Assembly: GCA_029207755.1 (NCBI GenBank)
Contig: JARCOQ010000005.1
Span: 62,321,414-62,385,413 of the forward strand
Length of the DNA stretch: 64,000 nucleotides
Source: Chamaea fasciata
Taxonomy: Eukaryota > Chordata > Aves > Passeriformes > Sylviidae
Reading direction: 5' to 3'
Shown piece by piece: positions 21,896 to 37,790 of this stretch. The position numbers were made by a program, and so were the translations under genes. How positions within the stretch are numbered: position 1 is the first letter of the stretch; each line of letters begins with the position of its first letter. Under the pieces are notes generated by a model. That model did not search any database. It was given only the letters and a program-made list of their open reading frames with translations, and was not told where the DNA came from.

Positions 21896-23639
21896 ATCAT
21901 GGGAATGTGCTGTATTTAAAAGGACACCTGTGACACTGTGTATGCTACAGGAGATAGAGCAGGAGTGGTTTTCAATAATCCTGTTCTTAGGGTCTCATAA
22001 CTTCAAAGCTGAAACCTGTTTGGTATACTCTACAATAAAAGGACATAGTCAGGTTTAGAGGGGAGTTTGTATCAAGGGCAACTAATACAAATGTCTTCTC
22101 CTAAGTGAGTACTCTGAAGTTTTCTGAAGTTGGATTTTTTCCTACATCTGACTGTTTTGATAGAAGGCTGTTAACCTTTTGGTATCTTTTGGCAAATTAG
22201 GAATCACATATTTTTGTATGTCCAGCTTATTTTTTTCCAGTGTCTTTTAGAAATGGAGGAATGAGTTACATCTCTTATTCAGATACAAGCCATACCACAT
22301 ACCATATTGCATCCTACTTGTGTTGAATAAGAAATAGGCTTGAACAGTCAGTCGTTTCCAGTGTCTGTCAACCAGATACGAGTTCACTAAAATGTGTTGT
22401 TTTAAACTTTAGGGACTGCCATTTACAAGGACTTGCATTTGCTCTGCACTGCTCCCAAGGAACTTGTTGTCTGAATAAATCTGTTTATTAAGGATTTACG
22501 GAGCTCTGGAAAACACAGCAAGAAGTCTCTGCATTCATGCTCTTTGAACCCACACAACATATTTTGAATTCAGTATAATTTTAACCTGCATTCTTGAAGT
22601 GTGATACAGATGAGTATTGTCTTTCTTTTAATGTCTCAGTCACCTTTTTCTTCCTATTCTACCCTCTACTCTGTCTCTTGTTTCTTGATGTCTCCAAGGG
22701 TGAGGTTCTTAGTAGTGTTTTATCACATTGAGTTCGCTTGATTGTCTAAAAGCCTCTTGCAGAGGATTTTCTTCCTCCATGTGCTTTTGCTCTCATGGTG
22801 CACTTGCCTTCCCTCTCTCTCTTGCTTTCCCTCACCTCCTTGTCTCTCCCAGTTAAGCCCCACTCCTTTCAGAAAACAATGAGATGGTAAAAAAAAGTGT
22901 GTGGGAAGCTGTGTCTTAGGTTAAAATATATCTATCCAATCTCTTAGTGCTATATCTAAAAATATGGGAATGGCATCTCCTGTGGTCATTTTATTCACAG
23001 GCTAAATGGAAACACTACCTCAGCTTCAATGATGATATTGATTGTCAACTACCTCTTAATTGCTAATGTGTACATGATACTGGCTTTGCTTAATTGATTT
23101 TTATATAGACAACGTTGCATATTTTAGAAATATTTTTCCCTGAATAAAGTGTTACAGATTCCTTTTTATTTCCTTTCAGATTATGTAGGCAAAATTGGTA
23201 CTTGGTCTACAAATCTCCAGAGACCACATTATACACAAGGAGTTCATCTACATCTGGGTATAAACATTTCAGTTAATAGGTTTTTTTCTTTGGAATTATA
23301 TGTACTAATGCACAAGCATACACATACACGTACATCTGTGGGTAAACACCCTTGATTTCAATAATTTTCAGAAGATTTTCTTAGTCTGAAAGGTTCTGAT
23401 TGCAAATTTTATGCAGACAGACATAAATGCTGCTTTGATTGGTTAAGGGATATACAGAAAAAACCTGCTGTCTCACAGCCTATGTGTACCTTGAAGCATT
23501 TGCTCATTCTGTAGTCTGCAGCATAGAAAAAAATCACAGACCTAAATCCAGCAGTCTTGGCATTTTTCTTTCTTCTTCATTATTTGTGCATTAGTATCCA
23601 CAACACAAAACTGATATCACTGTATATTGAACAAATACA

Positions 23640-23760
23640 CAGCAAGAAACAAGACCTCCTGGAAAGTTATAGGTCTGCCATACTGAATCCAAAACAAAGC
23701 CCTAGCTACTAAGGAAAAAAATTAACTCTATCCCAGCTGAAACCAGGACGAGGTTTAAGG
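23640..23760 (+). repeat. Probable avian interspersed repeat, class unresolved
   Basis: The motif AATTAACTCTATCCCAGCTG followed by AAACCAGGACGAGG, preceded by a stretch ending CTAGCTACTAAGG, recurs very widely in bird genomes in my recollection. It is usually linked to retroelements, but I cannot assign it to an LTR or LINE family from sequence alone. Boundaries are estimates. Confidence 0.45.
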
Positions 23761-23904
23761 GTGAGATTTACAAAATTGCCTAATGGAACAAGGGCCCAAA
23801 TCCTAATTTTCAGCTTGTGATGTTACCTCTGTTGGGGATTTAAAAAGGGCAATGTAGACAAAAAAAAGCAGCAAAACCCAGGGTAAACATGGGGTTAATA
23901 CACT

Positions 23905-24035
23905 GGTTTTAACGGCGAGGAACTGAGGCACAGAGAGATTAAATAATTCGCACAGTGTCACTCTGGGAATTTGAGCATTGCCTTTAATTCTCCTGATTTC
24001 CACTGCCCCGCACTATCCCCACAACCAACTCCAAG
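23905..24035 (+). mobile_element. MIR-like SINE remnant
   Basis: GAGGAACTGAGGCACAGAGA followed by GATTAAATAATTCGCACAGT and GTCAC is close to the diagnostic MIR core. The rest, TGGGAATTTGAGCATTG and CTGATTTCCACTGCCC, fits its 3' half. It ends about 70 bases beyond the donor of the 24107-24262 exon. Confidence 0.65.
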
Positions 24036-24085
24036 TCTTCAGAAATCCTGTGCCTAGTATCATCAAACCACCTTTTCTATCATCA

Positions 24086-24328
<243 letters not shown>

Positions 24329-24970
24329 TTATGTGTGTTCAGTGTGCTGCCCTCTTAAAAACAGAAGGAAAAAACCCCACAAACTACCCAGACTTCCTTC
24401 TGTCTTTTTATAGGGAAGGCTTTGTCATGTCTTCCACAAGTAACTGTACATGCTGGAGGTGATGTGCTTGGAAACTCTTCCATGATATCACCTGCACATT
24501 TGAGAGAGGGTGCTACTCTGCGTTGAGAAGCAGCACCTCGCAAATGCTTCCGCAACTCTAATCATGGAGCTTATAGTTTATGGACTCTGCTGAAGAAGAT
24601 GGAAGGACAAGGGACACAGCAATGTAGGCATTAAGCATTAATCTCAGATTTCCACATGGCTGTTTCTGCTAATGAAATTGATTCTCTGTTTCAGGCCAGG
24701 CAGCCTCTTTCCTGGTTAGGTATTAAGAAGAGGCAGCTTGAAATTAATTCCTATACCCATTTAAATAGTTCCAAAAGGACTGAATTTAATCTGACTTCCT
24801 TTTTGCCATTGCTTCATTTAAACAAGACTAATCTCTGTTGCATTAACACAACACAACGATGCAGTACAACTTCCCACCCTCTGAGTTCCACTTTGCAGCA
24901 GATATTTATTCTCTGCTAATGGGACATGACTGTCACAGTGGCCTAGACTTAAACTGTACTGCTGGCATAA

Positions 24971-25038
24971 AGGGCCTGATCCTCATTTGCATTGATGCAA
25001 CTTTGGACTGCTGCCAGTGTGAATGGGAATGGGGCCCT
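24971..25038. repeat. Short palindromic amniote-type interspersed repeat
   Basis: A 68-base unit starting AGGGCCTGATCCTCATTTGC and ending CAGTGTGAATGGGAATGGGG then CCCT. The ends AGGGCC/GGCCCT are perfect inverted repeats. CCTCATTTGCATTGATG pairs imperfectly with CCAGTGTGAATGGG. It resembles palindromic repeats common in reptile and bird genomes ('gggcctgatcctcatttacac ... ggccc'). I cannot name its class. Confidence 0.5.
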
Positions 25039-26718
25039 AAGGAAAAACCAAGAGGGAGTCGATAGTGGCTTGCAGGAATGATTTCATTTTATAGAGGCTA
25101 TATTTTTAGACATAAGAAAAAAAAAATCACCGAATACTTTGTATTCAGTTTTGTTCCTGTGACTTCTAAAGAGGTTGAAAACAACAGTCTCCCTTGGGAA
25201 TGTTTCCAAACTCGAAGTACTGGAAGTTCTCTGAATCCATTAAGTTGACTGCGTGAAGACACCGTGTCAGTGGCACAGAGCACAGAGCTGCAGCACCATG
25301 GTCAGCTTTGCTCTGAACATCACAGCTCAGGGAGGGAACACACCGAGCTGAAGCACAGCACACACAGCAGGAGCAGCCCGGAGAAGATGAACGCAGTTCC
25401 CTTGGTGTCAGCAACACAGCTTCCTCCACAGGAACACGGAGTTCTCTGAAACCATGGCATTTGTTGCCCAGTGAATGGACTGGATTAGGAAAGAGCAGCA
25501 CGCAGCCTGAATTCTACCTGGACTACAGCAAACAACGCAGTCGCTCCACTGAGTATTTATACTGCCATAAATGCTATGGCACTCTATTCTACCTACCTAA
25601 AACCCACAAAATATCTCCTGATAAGAAAAGCTTTATCCATTCCTGGGATTTCATTGCTAAGCCTACTAGGATGTCAGAAAACCGTACAAACACTTTAAAA
25701 AAATACCTGTAGGGAAAGAGGATAATTTCAGATATTGGAAAATTGCTTTTTCCAGTTATAGGAACACCTTAAATAAAGATTATGATGCACCTACACACTG
25801 CATAAATTTGGGAAATTATTTGGACCAAATTACTTGGTGCAGATATTTATCCCAGGTAACACTTACATTCTTTGCTGGTTTTACATTTGTCCAGACGTTC
25901 AGAAGTGTAGCATAACTGTGCAGCAACATGTTGCTGCATCATGTGGTGAAAATACAGACCACCACATAAATGAAAAGAGCTTCAGGTAGGTAAGGGCATA
26001 AACTTAAGATAACAGATTTTCTCCACTGAAAAACAGATCTTCAGAATCTCCTTTCTTTGAAAAGAACTTGATGTATTTCCTCCACTGTATTTAACTGCAG
26101 CAAACTTGCTGAAGCATATCTCAGCAATTGAACCCTACCTCAGGGAAATGGGCACATGTAACAGAAGCACAGGGCTGAAGGAACCTAAAGGGCTATTTAA
26201 CAGTTTTACAGGGTACCAGCATGCATTTTTACAAGCAGGCATAGAATGGAAACTGTCTGCTGGTAACTTGTACTTATTTAAGAGCCGATCAAAGAAAGCT
26301 ACAAAGCTGGCAAATGGGACAAAAATACTTGTTAAGAAAAACCTTTTGTGTGCTTTCCATACTGCTCCTACACCTCATGTGTTTCCTTTTGGATACTCAT
26401 AAGCATCCTCATCTTCACAAGCATCCTAATGCTGCTGAGCACTCTGAGCACCCAGAGACCTGGGGACCATGAACACAGGCATGGCTAATGATGATGACCT
26501 CAGAAACTCTCACAGGACAGGCTCCTCAGTACTGCAGGAAATTCCCATCAACACACACAATCACATCCAGGCATTTGCTGATGTCTCTACCCAGTTGTGT
26601 GGGAGATGATTTCAAACCCAGACAATTGCAGTTGTCAGTGCAGAGGCTCTTTGCTGCTGTGCTTCAGGATCTGTTGTGTGTGTAGAAGCTGGTAAGTGTC
26701 AAGGGGCTTAGCGGGTGG

Positions 26719-26740
26719 TTCAGATCTGATCAGATTTGAA
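26719..26740. repeat. 22-base near-perfect palindrome
   Basis: TTCAGATCTGATCAGATTTG followed by AA is its own reverse complement except for one mismatched pair. The centre is TGATCA. Confidence 0.85.
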
Positions 26741-29700
26741 ACGTGTCACGATGCTGCATGTATACTGATGTCGGAAGCCTGGAATGAACTGCACAAAGCT
26801 GAACGGAGCTGATGACTATCCAAAAAAGATGATTTTTTAATCAAGAAGGACAGCACATGCCAATGTGTGCTAAAATGATGTGCTAAAGAACATCAAGGAA
26901 CTATGTAACCATCTGGATGACCTGAGGTAGAAAAACCACAAAACATGTCTAGCAAAAAAGCAGGCTGCTTTTCAAATGTAGCACAATTAGATAAATACTT
27001 ACTATGTGATATACAAAAGCATACAAAAAACCAGCAAGTTACGAAAAGCAACAAGACTCTTATCCATTGGTATACAATACTACATCCAAAGACCATACTC
27101 TTTTTTTATGTCAGCCCACAAACTCACATTCAGTTCTGGCTGTCTGACATGGTCTATTGCACCATCAGCTACAGCAGAACTCGTGCAGGCCAAGACACTC
27201 TTGTATAGATTGTCATGGGCATCAGTGAGGTACATGATAAAGACTGCACAGGTAAAGCTACGGTCGCTGCATTAGAGACTTTATTGTGCACAACAGTAAA
27301 CTGTTGGAGAAATGAAGATCAGTTGGCAAGAGACTACAGGGAAATCAGAAGAAAAAAAAAATCACTTTGTTTGAAGACTGTTATCTCCACATTAAAAAGA
27401 GAAAGTGAATCTAGAAACGGAAAATCTCATTACTCCAACATTCCTGTTCCAAGGCTGAATAGCACCATAATACTGTGTTTATTTCTTCTTCTAGTTTCTA
27501 AGCTATTCCAAAGTTCTGCTGGCTTACAAAGGAAACTGCAGCTAGAAATATATAATTCCAGTGCCATTATCTGGGTAGACACCTCAGGAACAATGCTAGC
27601 CTTCAGGCTGACCTACAGATCCTTCCCACTCTTGATCCCAGTCTACTGAGAACTATGAGAAAATACACTTCCTTAATCTTCATTTAGCAGTTTCAGTACT
27701 GAAAGATCAGAACTTAAAATTCCACATCTATTTAACACTTGGTTAGTCGTCATTAAGCAATTTGGCACTATTCACATTTCTGTTAATACCATCCTAGTTA
27801 ATCAGCAACCATCACCACTCCCTGATTACACACAGCCAGCCTCCTGGAACACTTCCATACACTTGTGGCCTAAAACAGGCTAATTGCACCCATAGTTCCC
27901 ATTTATTCCCCAGGTTCTGACCCAAGGCACTCAAATGATGACACAGTAGGAGCCTCATAGACTAGCAGTGGGATCTGAGATGGGAAGGAAGAGAGGATGT
28001 TATATGTTGGGAGAGTCTAGGAAGGCTCTAAGAACAGTTATCTGGATGGAAATACACTGAAAACAAAAATCCTAGCAAACCTCCCTACATTACCATCCGC
28101 ATTTAATCTCTGGGGAGAATAAATATTTCAAATGTGATGCTCAAACCAATAAACAATAAGTTTGAATACAACATTATTTCTATAGGTACCTTTAACCATT
28201 TTTTTCCCTGAAGCATTTTCTCTCTCAGAAAGAAGTATTTAGCCAAATGTTTTCTTAACCACAATCTCTTCCAATTTTTTACCCAGACACATCTTGATAA
28301 TTTCTCACTCTGCTTCAGCCCTCCCAGAATCAGAGAGCACAGGCTCTCCTGTATAATTATATACCTGCTTTCCAGGCTGAAGGGCAAGAAATGAGAATAA
28401 ATTAAGCTTATATTTAAGCTTAAATAAGTTTAATTTTGCAAGGCACTGAACAAATATCCTTTATTAAGCCCGTGAGCACTTCACAGTTTAGATAAACAAG
28501 TGGTATTTTTTAAACAGGAAGGTTTCCTGCTAAAAAACTAGACTCGTATCTTAGGCAACCAGACACTTCCCACTGAAATCAGTAGGAGTTAAACATTTGG
28601 CAAATCTGCACAGTAAAGCCACCTATATATGTCACTTTAATGCCATCTCAATTGGCTTTTTTAGAAGTTTAAAAATGCCCCAAATCACACTGCAAATACG
28701 CTCCACATGTGTAACTTATGCCACTATTAGAGATATCTGGAAACTTTATATTTAAACTGTGTTTTATCAGAAATGAATGGTTTAATACAATAACCAATTT
28801 CCTCAAAAAGGTTTGTATACCTCATAAAAATGTCATCACAGAGATTTTAATGTGATATTACTAAACCACGTAAGTGGAAGAGACTCAGGTTGGAGTAGCC
28901 AGCAACCCTAAGGTCCAGGCAGTGCTTTTTGGATGTGGGACTCAAATTCCTGCCCTGCCTACTTTGGTGCCAATGGTCCTAGGGATTACTTTACTCCCCT
29001 GCTTACTGCCCCTGCTGTACGGCACTAAACTGACAGGCTGCCCCTGCATTGTACCTTTCAAAGGTCTTTATTTGTCCTCTGAAGGATTCTTCAACTTCTT
29101 TTCCTTCAACTTCTGTGCCAAGGTTTAATGAGAGGCTTCCTGCCTGCAAAAACACTCCTATAAACACATGGTGCTTCCTGTTTGGCAAGACAGAAACACC
29201 TGACTGACTCCAGTGCTCACTCAAATGAGGGATATTGTTTAACCCTCTCGAGCCCTCACTCCTCTCATTGCAGCTCTTCCTTCATTCGCATTAAAAGGTG
29301 CAAGGCTGCAGAATGCCAGAAGTGCTGCAGATTAGAGCGAAATGCTCAGACAACATGGGGTGTGCCTCAGGGGCTGGAACACGAAAAGGTGAAATGGGTC
29401 ACGTCTGAGGCAGAGCTGAAATGGTGGATTACAGTTATGGAAAAGAAGCTGTTTAAACTTCTGTAAGCAAGTCATCCCAGTGTGGAGGACATTCCCAGGG
29501 AGGACACAGTGAATCGCAGAACACAAGTTCCCAACGAGGAATTTATGAGGTTCATTATTTATCTGCTGATTTAGTGTCAGCTGTATTCAAAACCTGTTTG
29601 AAAAGCCATCAATAGGTTGTAAAGCATTTTTCCATGTTGGAGTGTGTGTATATTCTAATAATTTGATACATTCCCATTGAAGACTCCAGCATCTGATTTT

Positions 29701-29989
29701 AGTGATTGTGAATTACCAGATTGTCTGTATGTAAATAGCATCCATATCCTTGACAACCAGACTTTATGACTGACTCATTCAGTGAGGTCATGATTCATTG
29801 TCAGAGGTATCAAAATTCATTACCTTCTTTCACAGTACTTTTCCTGCCACTACATTTGTGCCGAATCATAGTATCTGAGATTTCCTTACAGACAGTAACA
29901 AACTACTAACCAAGAAGCAGGCAAAAGCAGGGACTAACCCAGCAAAAGCAATGCATAAATGAACCTCAGATTCAGACCGATCCCCCACC

Positions 29990-30007
29990 AAAAAAAAAAA
30001 AAAAAAA
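29990..30007. repeat. A18 homopolymer
   Basis: Eighteen A in a row following CCCCCACC. No recognisable retrocopy precedes it. Confidence 0.95.
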
Positions 30008-30696
30008 TCAATAAAATGGAGAGACATGCAACTTAACTTAAAAAGAGAAAAAGGTGATTAGAATCCTCTTCAGGCAATATGAAATATTCAACTGCTCCCT
30101 AAACCTTGCGTAAATGTGAACAAAGCAGCAAAGAAGTGCCTGCACGCACACACAGATCCCTGAACAGCCGCAGCCCCGGTGGTCCAAGTTTACTTGACAC
30201 AATGCTGTGCATTAAGAGATGAAAAATCCTCAACTCCAACAGATTTTGAGGCCAGATGGAATTAAATCAGCACCTTTTCACTCTGACAGGAGGAATGCAC
30301 TCTGATTTGGCTGAGGAATACTTGACTGGGTCAGCTTCCCCTTTGAATTCAAATCTCTCCATTCACTTCCTTCCTTCCTATGCTATCCTTCTTTATCCTC
30401 CAGTGCAAACTTCAAACTCTGTCCTTCTTTCTCTCTCACCCTGGAGGTTTGTTTTACCTTGTTTCTCCTTCCAGTCTTACCATGAAATACAGAATGTACC
30501 AAATCTGTTGTGTTTTACCATTTATATCAAGTGCCATGGAACTGACTAACTTGGGTGATTTTAAGAGTGAAATTTTTAACTTGGGGTAATGACATTTGCT
30601 AATTTTTTGTGAGACCCATATATGTAACTAGCTGGTTTATTTACAGAACTAGAATTTTCATAATTTTCAAATTTACAACTTTAATTGATCTATGAC

Positions 30697-30716
30697 TTTT
30701 TTTTTTTTTTTTTTTT
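30697..30716. repeat. T20 homopolymer
   Basis: Twenty T in a row, which is A20 on the LARGE1 sense strand. No linked retroelement recognised. Confidence 0.95.
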
Positions 30717-32149
30717 AATTGTATGAAGAATTTTAAACAGTGCTGCCTGAGGGCCAGTTCTTTAACTGCTCAGTATGGGAAAAGATATTGGAACCATGGG
30801 TTTTTACGTGCACTAGATAAGGTTCTGGCCTCTCTTTCAAGGCAAAGAACCTCAGCCCTGATTTAGTATGTAAAGGATAATTTTATGAGTGTGAGTAAGT
30901 CCAGTTTAGCTGAAGACACTGCTTATGTGTCTGCACCCCTTGTTGAGTTAAAATACCTCAGACCAGAAAATCAGTGGAGAGTATTACACATCTTAGGCTT
31001 CACTGCCTATGCTGTAATGGAACTGACGGTGTGACACAATATACAACCAAGCAATAAACAACCAAGCCTGAATTACAGTTGTAAAGATAAATTTGTTAAT
31101 CGACAAGAAAGAAAGGATTTTATTTGTTTTTAAAATACTTCTGTCAAATGCTTACTTGTAGGTGTTATATATGAGTTAGATGTCCCACACCTGAAGCAGA
31201 TTAGTTAATACAGTCACTGGACTCAGAAGATCAGATGTCTGCTCTGAGGTGAGCTCCACCAGCCTCCAAACCCACTCATAAAGGTGACACTTTGGCTGTG
31301 TAAATCCAGATGTACGGCAACACTGAAAGCACCTTACAGTTATCCTGCCTGCCCATCAGCTGCCTTGCCAAGAGGATATCTTCTCCTGTAGGTCTGTGAT
31401 TTCCCTGCCACTCCTATATGGATACTGCAGAGCTCCTATGGTGACTCAAACCGTATTTAGGCAATGGAACCAAACCCTTGATCCTTGTTATAAGCTTCAG
31501 TACCTTTTAGTCATGCAAATGGCTGTGTCTTCACCTTGTGCTGAGTCCAATCTGACCGTCTCAGTTATATAAATTAATCTCAGCCTCTAATTCACAGCAA
31601 AATACTGTGATACGTCACAGGTGGGAGGTATAGTTTTCTGAAGTTCATCTTTTAGGAAACATTTTCCCTGTTACACATTTTTCTTTTTGTTTCAGGCCCT
31701 GCAATCGCTATCATACATGATTCTCCACATGAATGCAGTGCAAAAATCTCTACCAGCACTTTGTTACAAGGTGTAAAACCATGATGCTTTGAAAGTGCCT
31801 GTGTTAATCCTGCTATACAAAGAGATATTATAAACCATTTAGTGATTAGTGTACTGACAGAATAGTGATTTAACTTTAAAAGCTGTCCTCAATGGATCAC
31901 ACCTGAATAGTCAGTTGTGAATACTTAATATATGAAATTCAATCAATGATGGCCAGTTTTGACAGGTCAGTTAACCCATGTAGAAGAACTTCAGTCTCTT
32001 GGAAGTACAGCTTTTGCAATCAATGTGTTGAGAGTGATTGATTTTCTATATTCATCCAGTGTCTGGTGTCCATATTGAACACTCCTGCTGTTACTCTACA
32101 AATAGCTATGAAGGAAAACTTGGTTAGATTTAGAATATATGTTGTACAA

Positions 32150-32330
32150 AGAGGGTGGCCAAACTCTGAAACATGGGGCCAGGGAGCATGTGAAATCTCA
32201 GTGTTTGGAGATTTGACACTCATCTGTACAAGGTGCTGAGCAACTGGGTCTATGTTGGTCCTGGATTAAGTGGCGTTTGGATGGTCTCCAAAGGGCCCTC
32301 GCAACTTTTTTCCATAGTTTTGTGCCTTTT
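32150..32330 (+). mobile_element. CR1 LINE 3' end, eroded
   Basis: Successive pieces GGGTGGCCAAACTCTG, TCTCAGTGTTTGGAGATTTG, GGTGCTGAGCAAC and TTTGGATGGTCTCCAAAGG line up with the CR1 3' UTR (the region that reads roughly 'gtgga gtctcc ... ggaga ... gttggaccagatgatctcc'). The terminal octamers are decayed to CCATAGTTTTGTG. The match is by pattern over several short blocks, so the boundaries are approximate. Confidence 0.6.
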
Positions 32331-33203
32331 TTTTTTTTTAAACCTTATTTACATTCTCAAAACGTAAATCCAAATATACAAACCTTGACTGGATTTTAAA
32401 ATCAGTCACCAAAAACTATCTAATTTTTACAATGTTCTGATGCCATTAGTCCACTCTGATAGAATCTACTGCTGCACAGTCTTACTCTACACCTGGACAA
32501 AGTTCAATCAAGCTTCAATTCTGAACTCTCTGCATGCTACATTCGAGTCTTTGAGTCTGGTGTTTCAAAATGGCCACAGCACAATTGATGTCCATTTATC
32601 CGTATCTATTAAAATTCATCCTGCTTTTATATTCTACTTGTTAATAGTGAAAAATGTGCTATTAAACTGACACTGTAGCTTTATTTCATTAAATTAACAG
32701 GCTTTTACTCAGCCTTTTTTATTTCAGGACAAAACCTGGAAAAATGAGTGGCAACATGACTGGGTTAAGTGTATGCACAGGCTAAATCTGAAGTGAGCAA
32801 GGTCTTTACATTTCTGCTAATGCATTTTTAGCTAGGGTCTGCCCAATCCTCTCTGTGAATTTCTCTATTAAATGATGCTCAGTTAAGAGTTTCAAACTTA
32901 TCCAGTACAAAAAAAGAAAGGTTTTGTATTCTTTGTCTAGGAAGAGCTATGACCTGGGACAGCAATGAGAATTCAGTAGTAAGCTGCACTGGCACAGGTG
33001 GCAGGTACAGAATGTAAGAAGGCAAAGCACTTCTTTAACACCTTGCCAAACCCCAAAGCAGCATCTGTATTTGAATTTTCTAGTAGTAGTCAAAATGCAC
33101 AAAGTCAAAGTCACATTTCCCTGTTTGGGTATCTTTATAAATGGTATGTGTTAGTTCCCCCTCTGCTTAAGGCAGTCCATCTTTCTCTGACAGCAGTCCC
33201 TCA

Positions 33204-35028
<1,825 letters not shown>

Positions 35029-37750
35029 TCATGATGTCACATGCCAGCGAAGGCCCACCCTGCCCACGTGCTGAACAGCAGCTAAAACAGGACATGAAGT
35101 TATCTGACACATCTGATCACAATCCTTGAAACTCCTCTGAGGAACAGATTATCAATGCTGGTTACAACCCAGACCGTGAGAGGGCCTGCCATTAAGGCAC
35201 CAACTATTCACAGAATAGGATCCTCAAATCGGAAACTGTAGGTGGGAAGAAAGGCACCTCAGCCTGCACTGTCATTTCTCAGCTGCTTTTTGTCTGGCCA
35301 AAATTCCTAGTGTACAAGGGAAAACAGCAGAAGCAATGAAGCTGGATTGAAACATCAGCAAAAGCTTTCCTACAGTGTCTTAAAAAAATCTGCTTGAAAA
35401 ATGAATTCAGAAAGGCTTAGATAAGACTGCTGTCATGGGGAATGAATGCAGACTGAAGGACCACAAAGAAGGAGCACTGATAAACGGCAGCCTTGCCGGC
35501 TGACAGAAACCACCTAGTAATAGCAATGATGGGTTTTGTGTTGTTTCACATCTTCATTAGTGGAGGGAGGAAGTAAACACAACAGTAATGACATCTGCAA
35601 ATGATATTAAACAAGAGGTCTTACAAAAAAGTATCACGGCAACTGTAGGGAACCATAGCAGCTACACAGAAGAAAACGAAATGACAAAAAGCAGGCACTG
35701 GGAAAAGCTGCCTCAGGGAGTCCAATTTGATAAAACTAAAAGTAATGAGAAAAAGAAAGGAAATGTAGTCTGAATGCTTAAGAAAAATTCTTCTAAAACA
35801 GCTGCAGTGAAATAAACTAAAAATGGCAGATAAAATACTTTATTTCATGAGTCTTTCCAAATCAGACTACACCAGGATTAGAAAACATACATGGAAAAGT
35901 GCTGCACTGGTTGGGAGAGGACATAGGTGGTTCCAGTTCCTTCTATATTTAGTTTCTATGACATGGCAAGTTTCTTTCTAGTAAAACCTGGCACTGCTAT
36001 GAATAAAAAGAAAACCTCTCGTGGCAGTGAATTTTGTGGCCTATTTTAGTTGTGTTTTCCATTTCAGTCCATCTGGTTCCCAAGGATGCTGGAACCTGTA
36101 CTGGAGAGATCCCCTTTCATCTTCAGTCAACCTTTCTGCTTCCAGCTGTTGGATTGGAAAGGGAAGTACTGTCACAACACGTTACAGTTAATTTGTGACA
36201 GTGTGTTTGTCTTCTCTCCAGCATAAGGAAAGCCTATATGAAGCATGTAGTGTCCGTGCATGAAATTCTAAGAGAGCCATTATGCATTGTCTGAAATTCT
36301 ACATCAGTGTGAAGCAGGTTCCTTGTGCTGCAGGAATAAACTGGGTGGGAGATCTCCTCTCTGGCAAAGGATTTTTTCCAGCTGGCAAGAACTGTCAGCT
36401 TTGCATTGAAATGCAGCTCAGAAGGTTCTTTATTAAGAAAAATAAAGAATAATGGTAAGATTCAGTTAATTGTAATAGAATAGTTTTTATAATTTATAGA
36501 CAATAAACCAATTTTTCTTAATTTCTCTAAGCTGAGGAGGAAAAAGGGAAATGTTTCAATATGTGCAGTATTCTCTGATTTTTTTTGAGTTCCACTCTTA
36601 TGCTAGCAGCAGATTATGGCATTGCAGCTAACAAGATTATGGTGTCCTGAGGGGCTATCATGGTAGCAGCTGAGAGTAAAAGAGGCAGATGGAGTGGAAA
36701 ACTGGAATATTTGTGAGAAAGGATGTACTAAATTATAATGCAATAATGGCTATTGAAAATAGGCACAAAGTTTTAATGTTTCACTGTCAAAACTCATTTC
36801 AATGTGATTTCTATTTTAATTCACCTACAGGCTTGGGTTTAACACCTTTGTACAGTTTCTGTTTAGGCTTCTAATTTACTGCTGCCATAAAAATAACTGC
36901 TGGAGAATATTTATAGCAAGTTTAAATATTTACTCATTAGTATTACTGAGAATAAGATATTTCTACTAAGAAGATACTTTAGTACTATTCACTTAATTAG
37001 TGTTATTAAGTCCACAAGCAAAGCAAAAGCATGTGTTTTGGGAACTTTTAAAACAGTTCACACAGAGGAATAATTACTCTTTTTCAGAACAGTGAACTTC
37101 AGGTTCTCTTCTATGTTGTTGTGTTGCCAAAAGGAAACATAACAAATGAACTAACTTCAATCTACACAATTAGTTCGTAGGCAAAGTGCCTGAAATAAGG
37201 AAAGGAAAATATTCGCCTCAGGATCTGCTTCCCTCAGAGTCAAACTGACTGAAATCTCAGACTAAATTCAAGATGACATCCAGCTGAACATAAGGGGAAA
37301 AGGGACTAATTCTCATCTGCTGTGCTGGAGGAAGAAGAGACTGGAGGAAAAACAAGAAATCAAAGGAATATTTTATTAACATCTGGCCCCAGGCAGTGGG
37401 ACTTCTGATCTTCTGAGAAGTGCAGCATCTTCCTGCCCTAACCTACCTGAGAAAAAACAGAAGGAAAGCTTGGCAGCAAAGAAATGAAAAGAGAAAAGTG
37501 GCAATCCAAACATCTCATGCGCATTATGATCAGCCGCAGAACACCCTTATTTCCCTTGTCTTGAGGAAATAGCTCAGCCATATCCAGAGATAAATATCTC
37601 AAAGATCTTGGAGAAGAAGAATGTTTTATTACTAAATTTGTGGAAAACATCCTAGTCTGGTTATAACTTCAATGGCATTTCTCTCCCGCTGCTTGATGAG
37701 ATTTTGCTTGAACTACCCAAATTTGACAGACTCTGAATTGCTAAAACAGG

Positions 37751-37790
37751 CAAACAAACAACAAAACAAACAAACAAACAAACAAACAAA
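37751..37790. repeat. CAAA microsatellite
   Basis: A 40-base run of CAAA units with one interruption (ACAACAAAAC). A shorter TTTG run follows about 0.5 kb away near 38257-38273. Confidence 0.95.

Noticed and set aside
27215..27649. Longest open frame in the window, 144 codons on the plus strand
   Set aside because: It is antisense to LARGE1 and lies in an intron, with no recognisable domain, no conserved motif and ordinary AT-rich codon use. A frame of this length is expected by chance in 64 kb read six ways.
35205..35265. TCACAGAATAGGATCC... as a CR1 3' tip on the minus strand
   Set aside because: Only a few short blocks match and no upstream CR1 sequence supports it.
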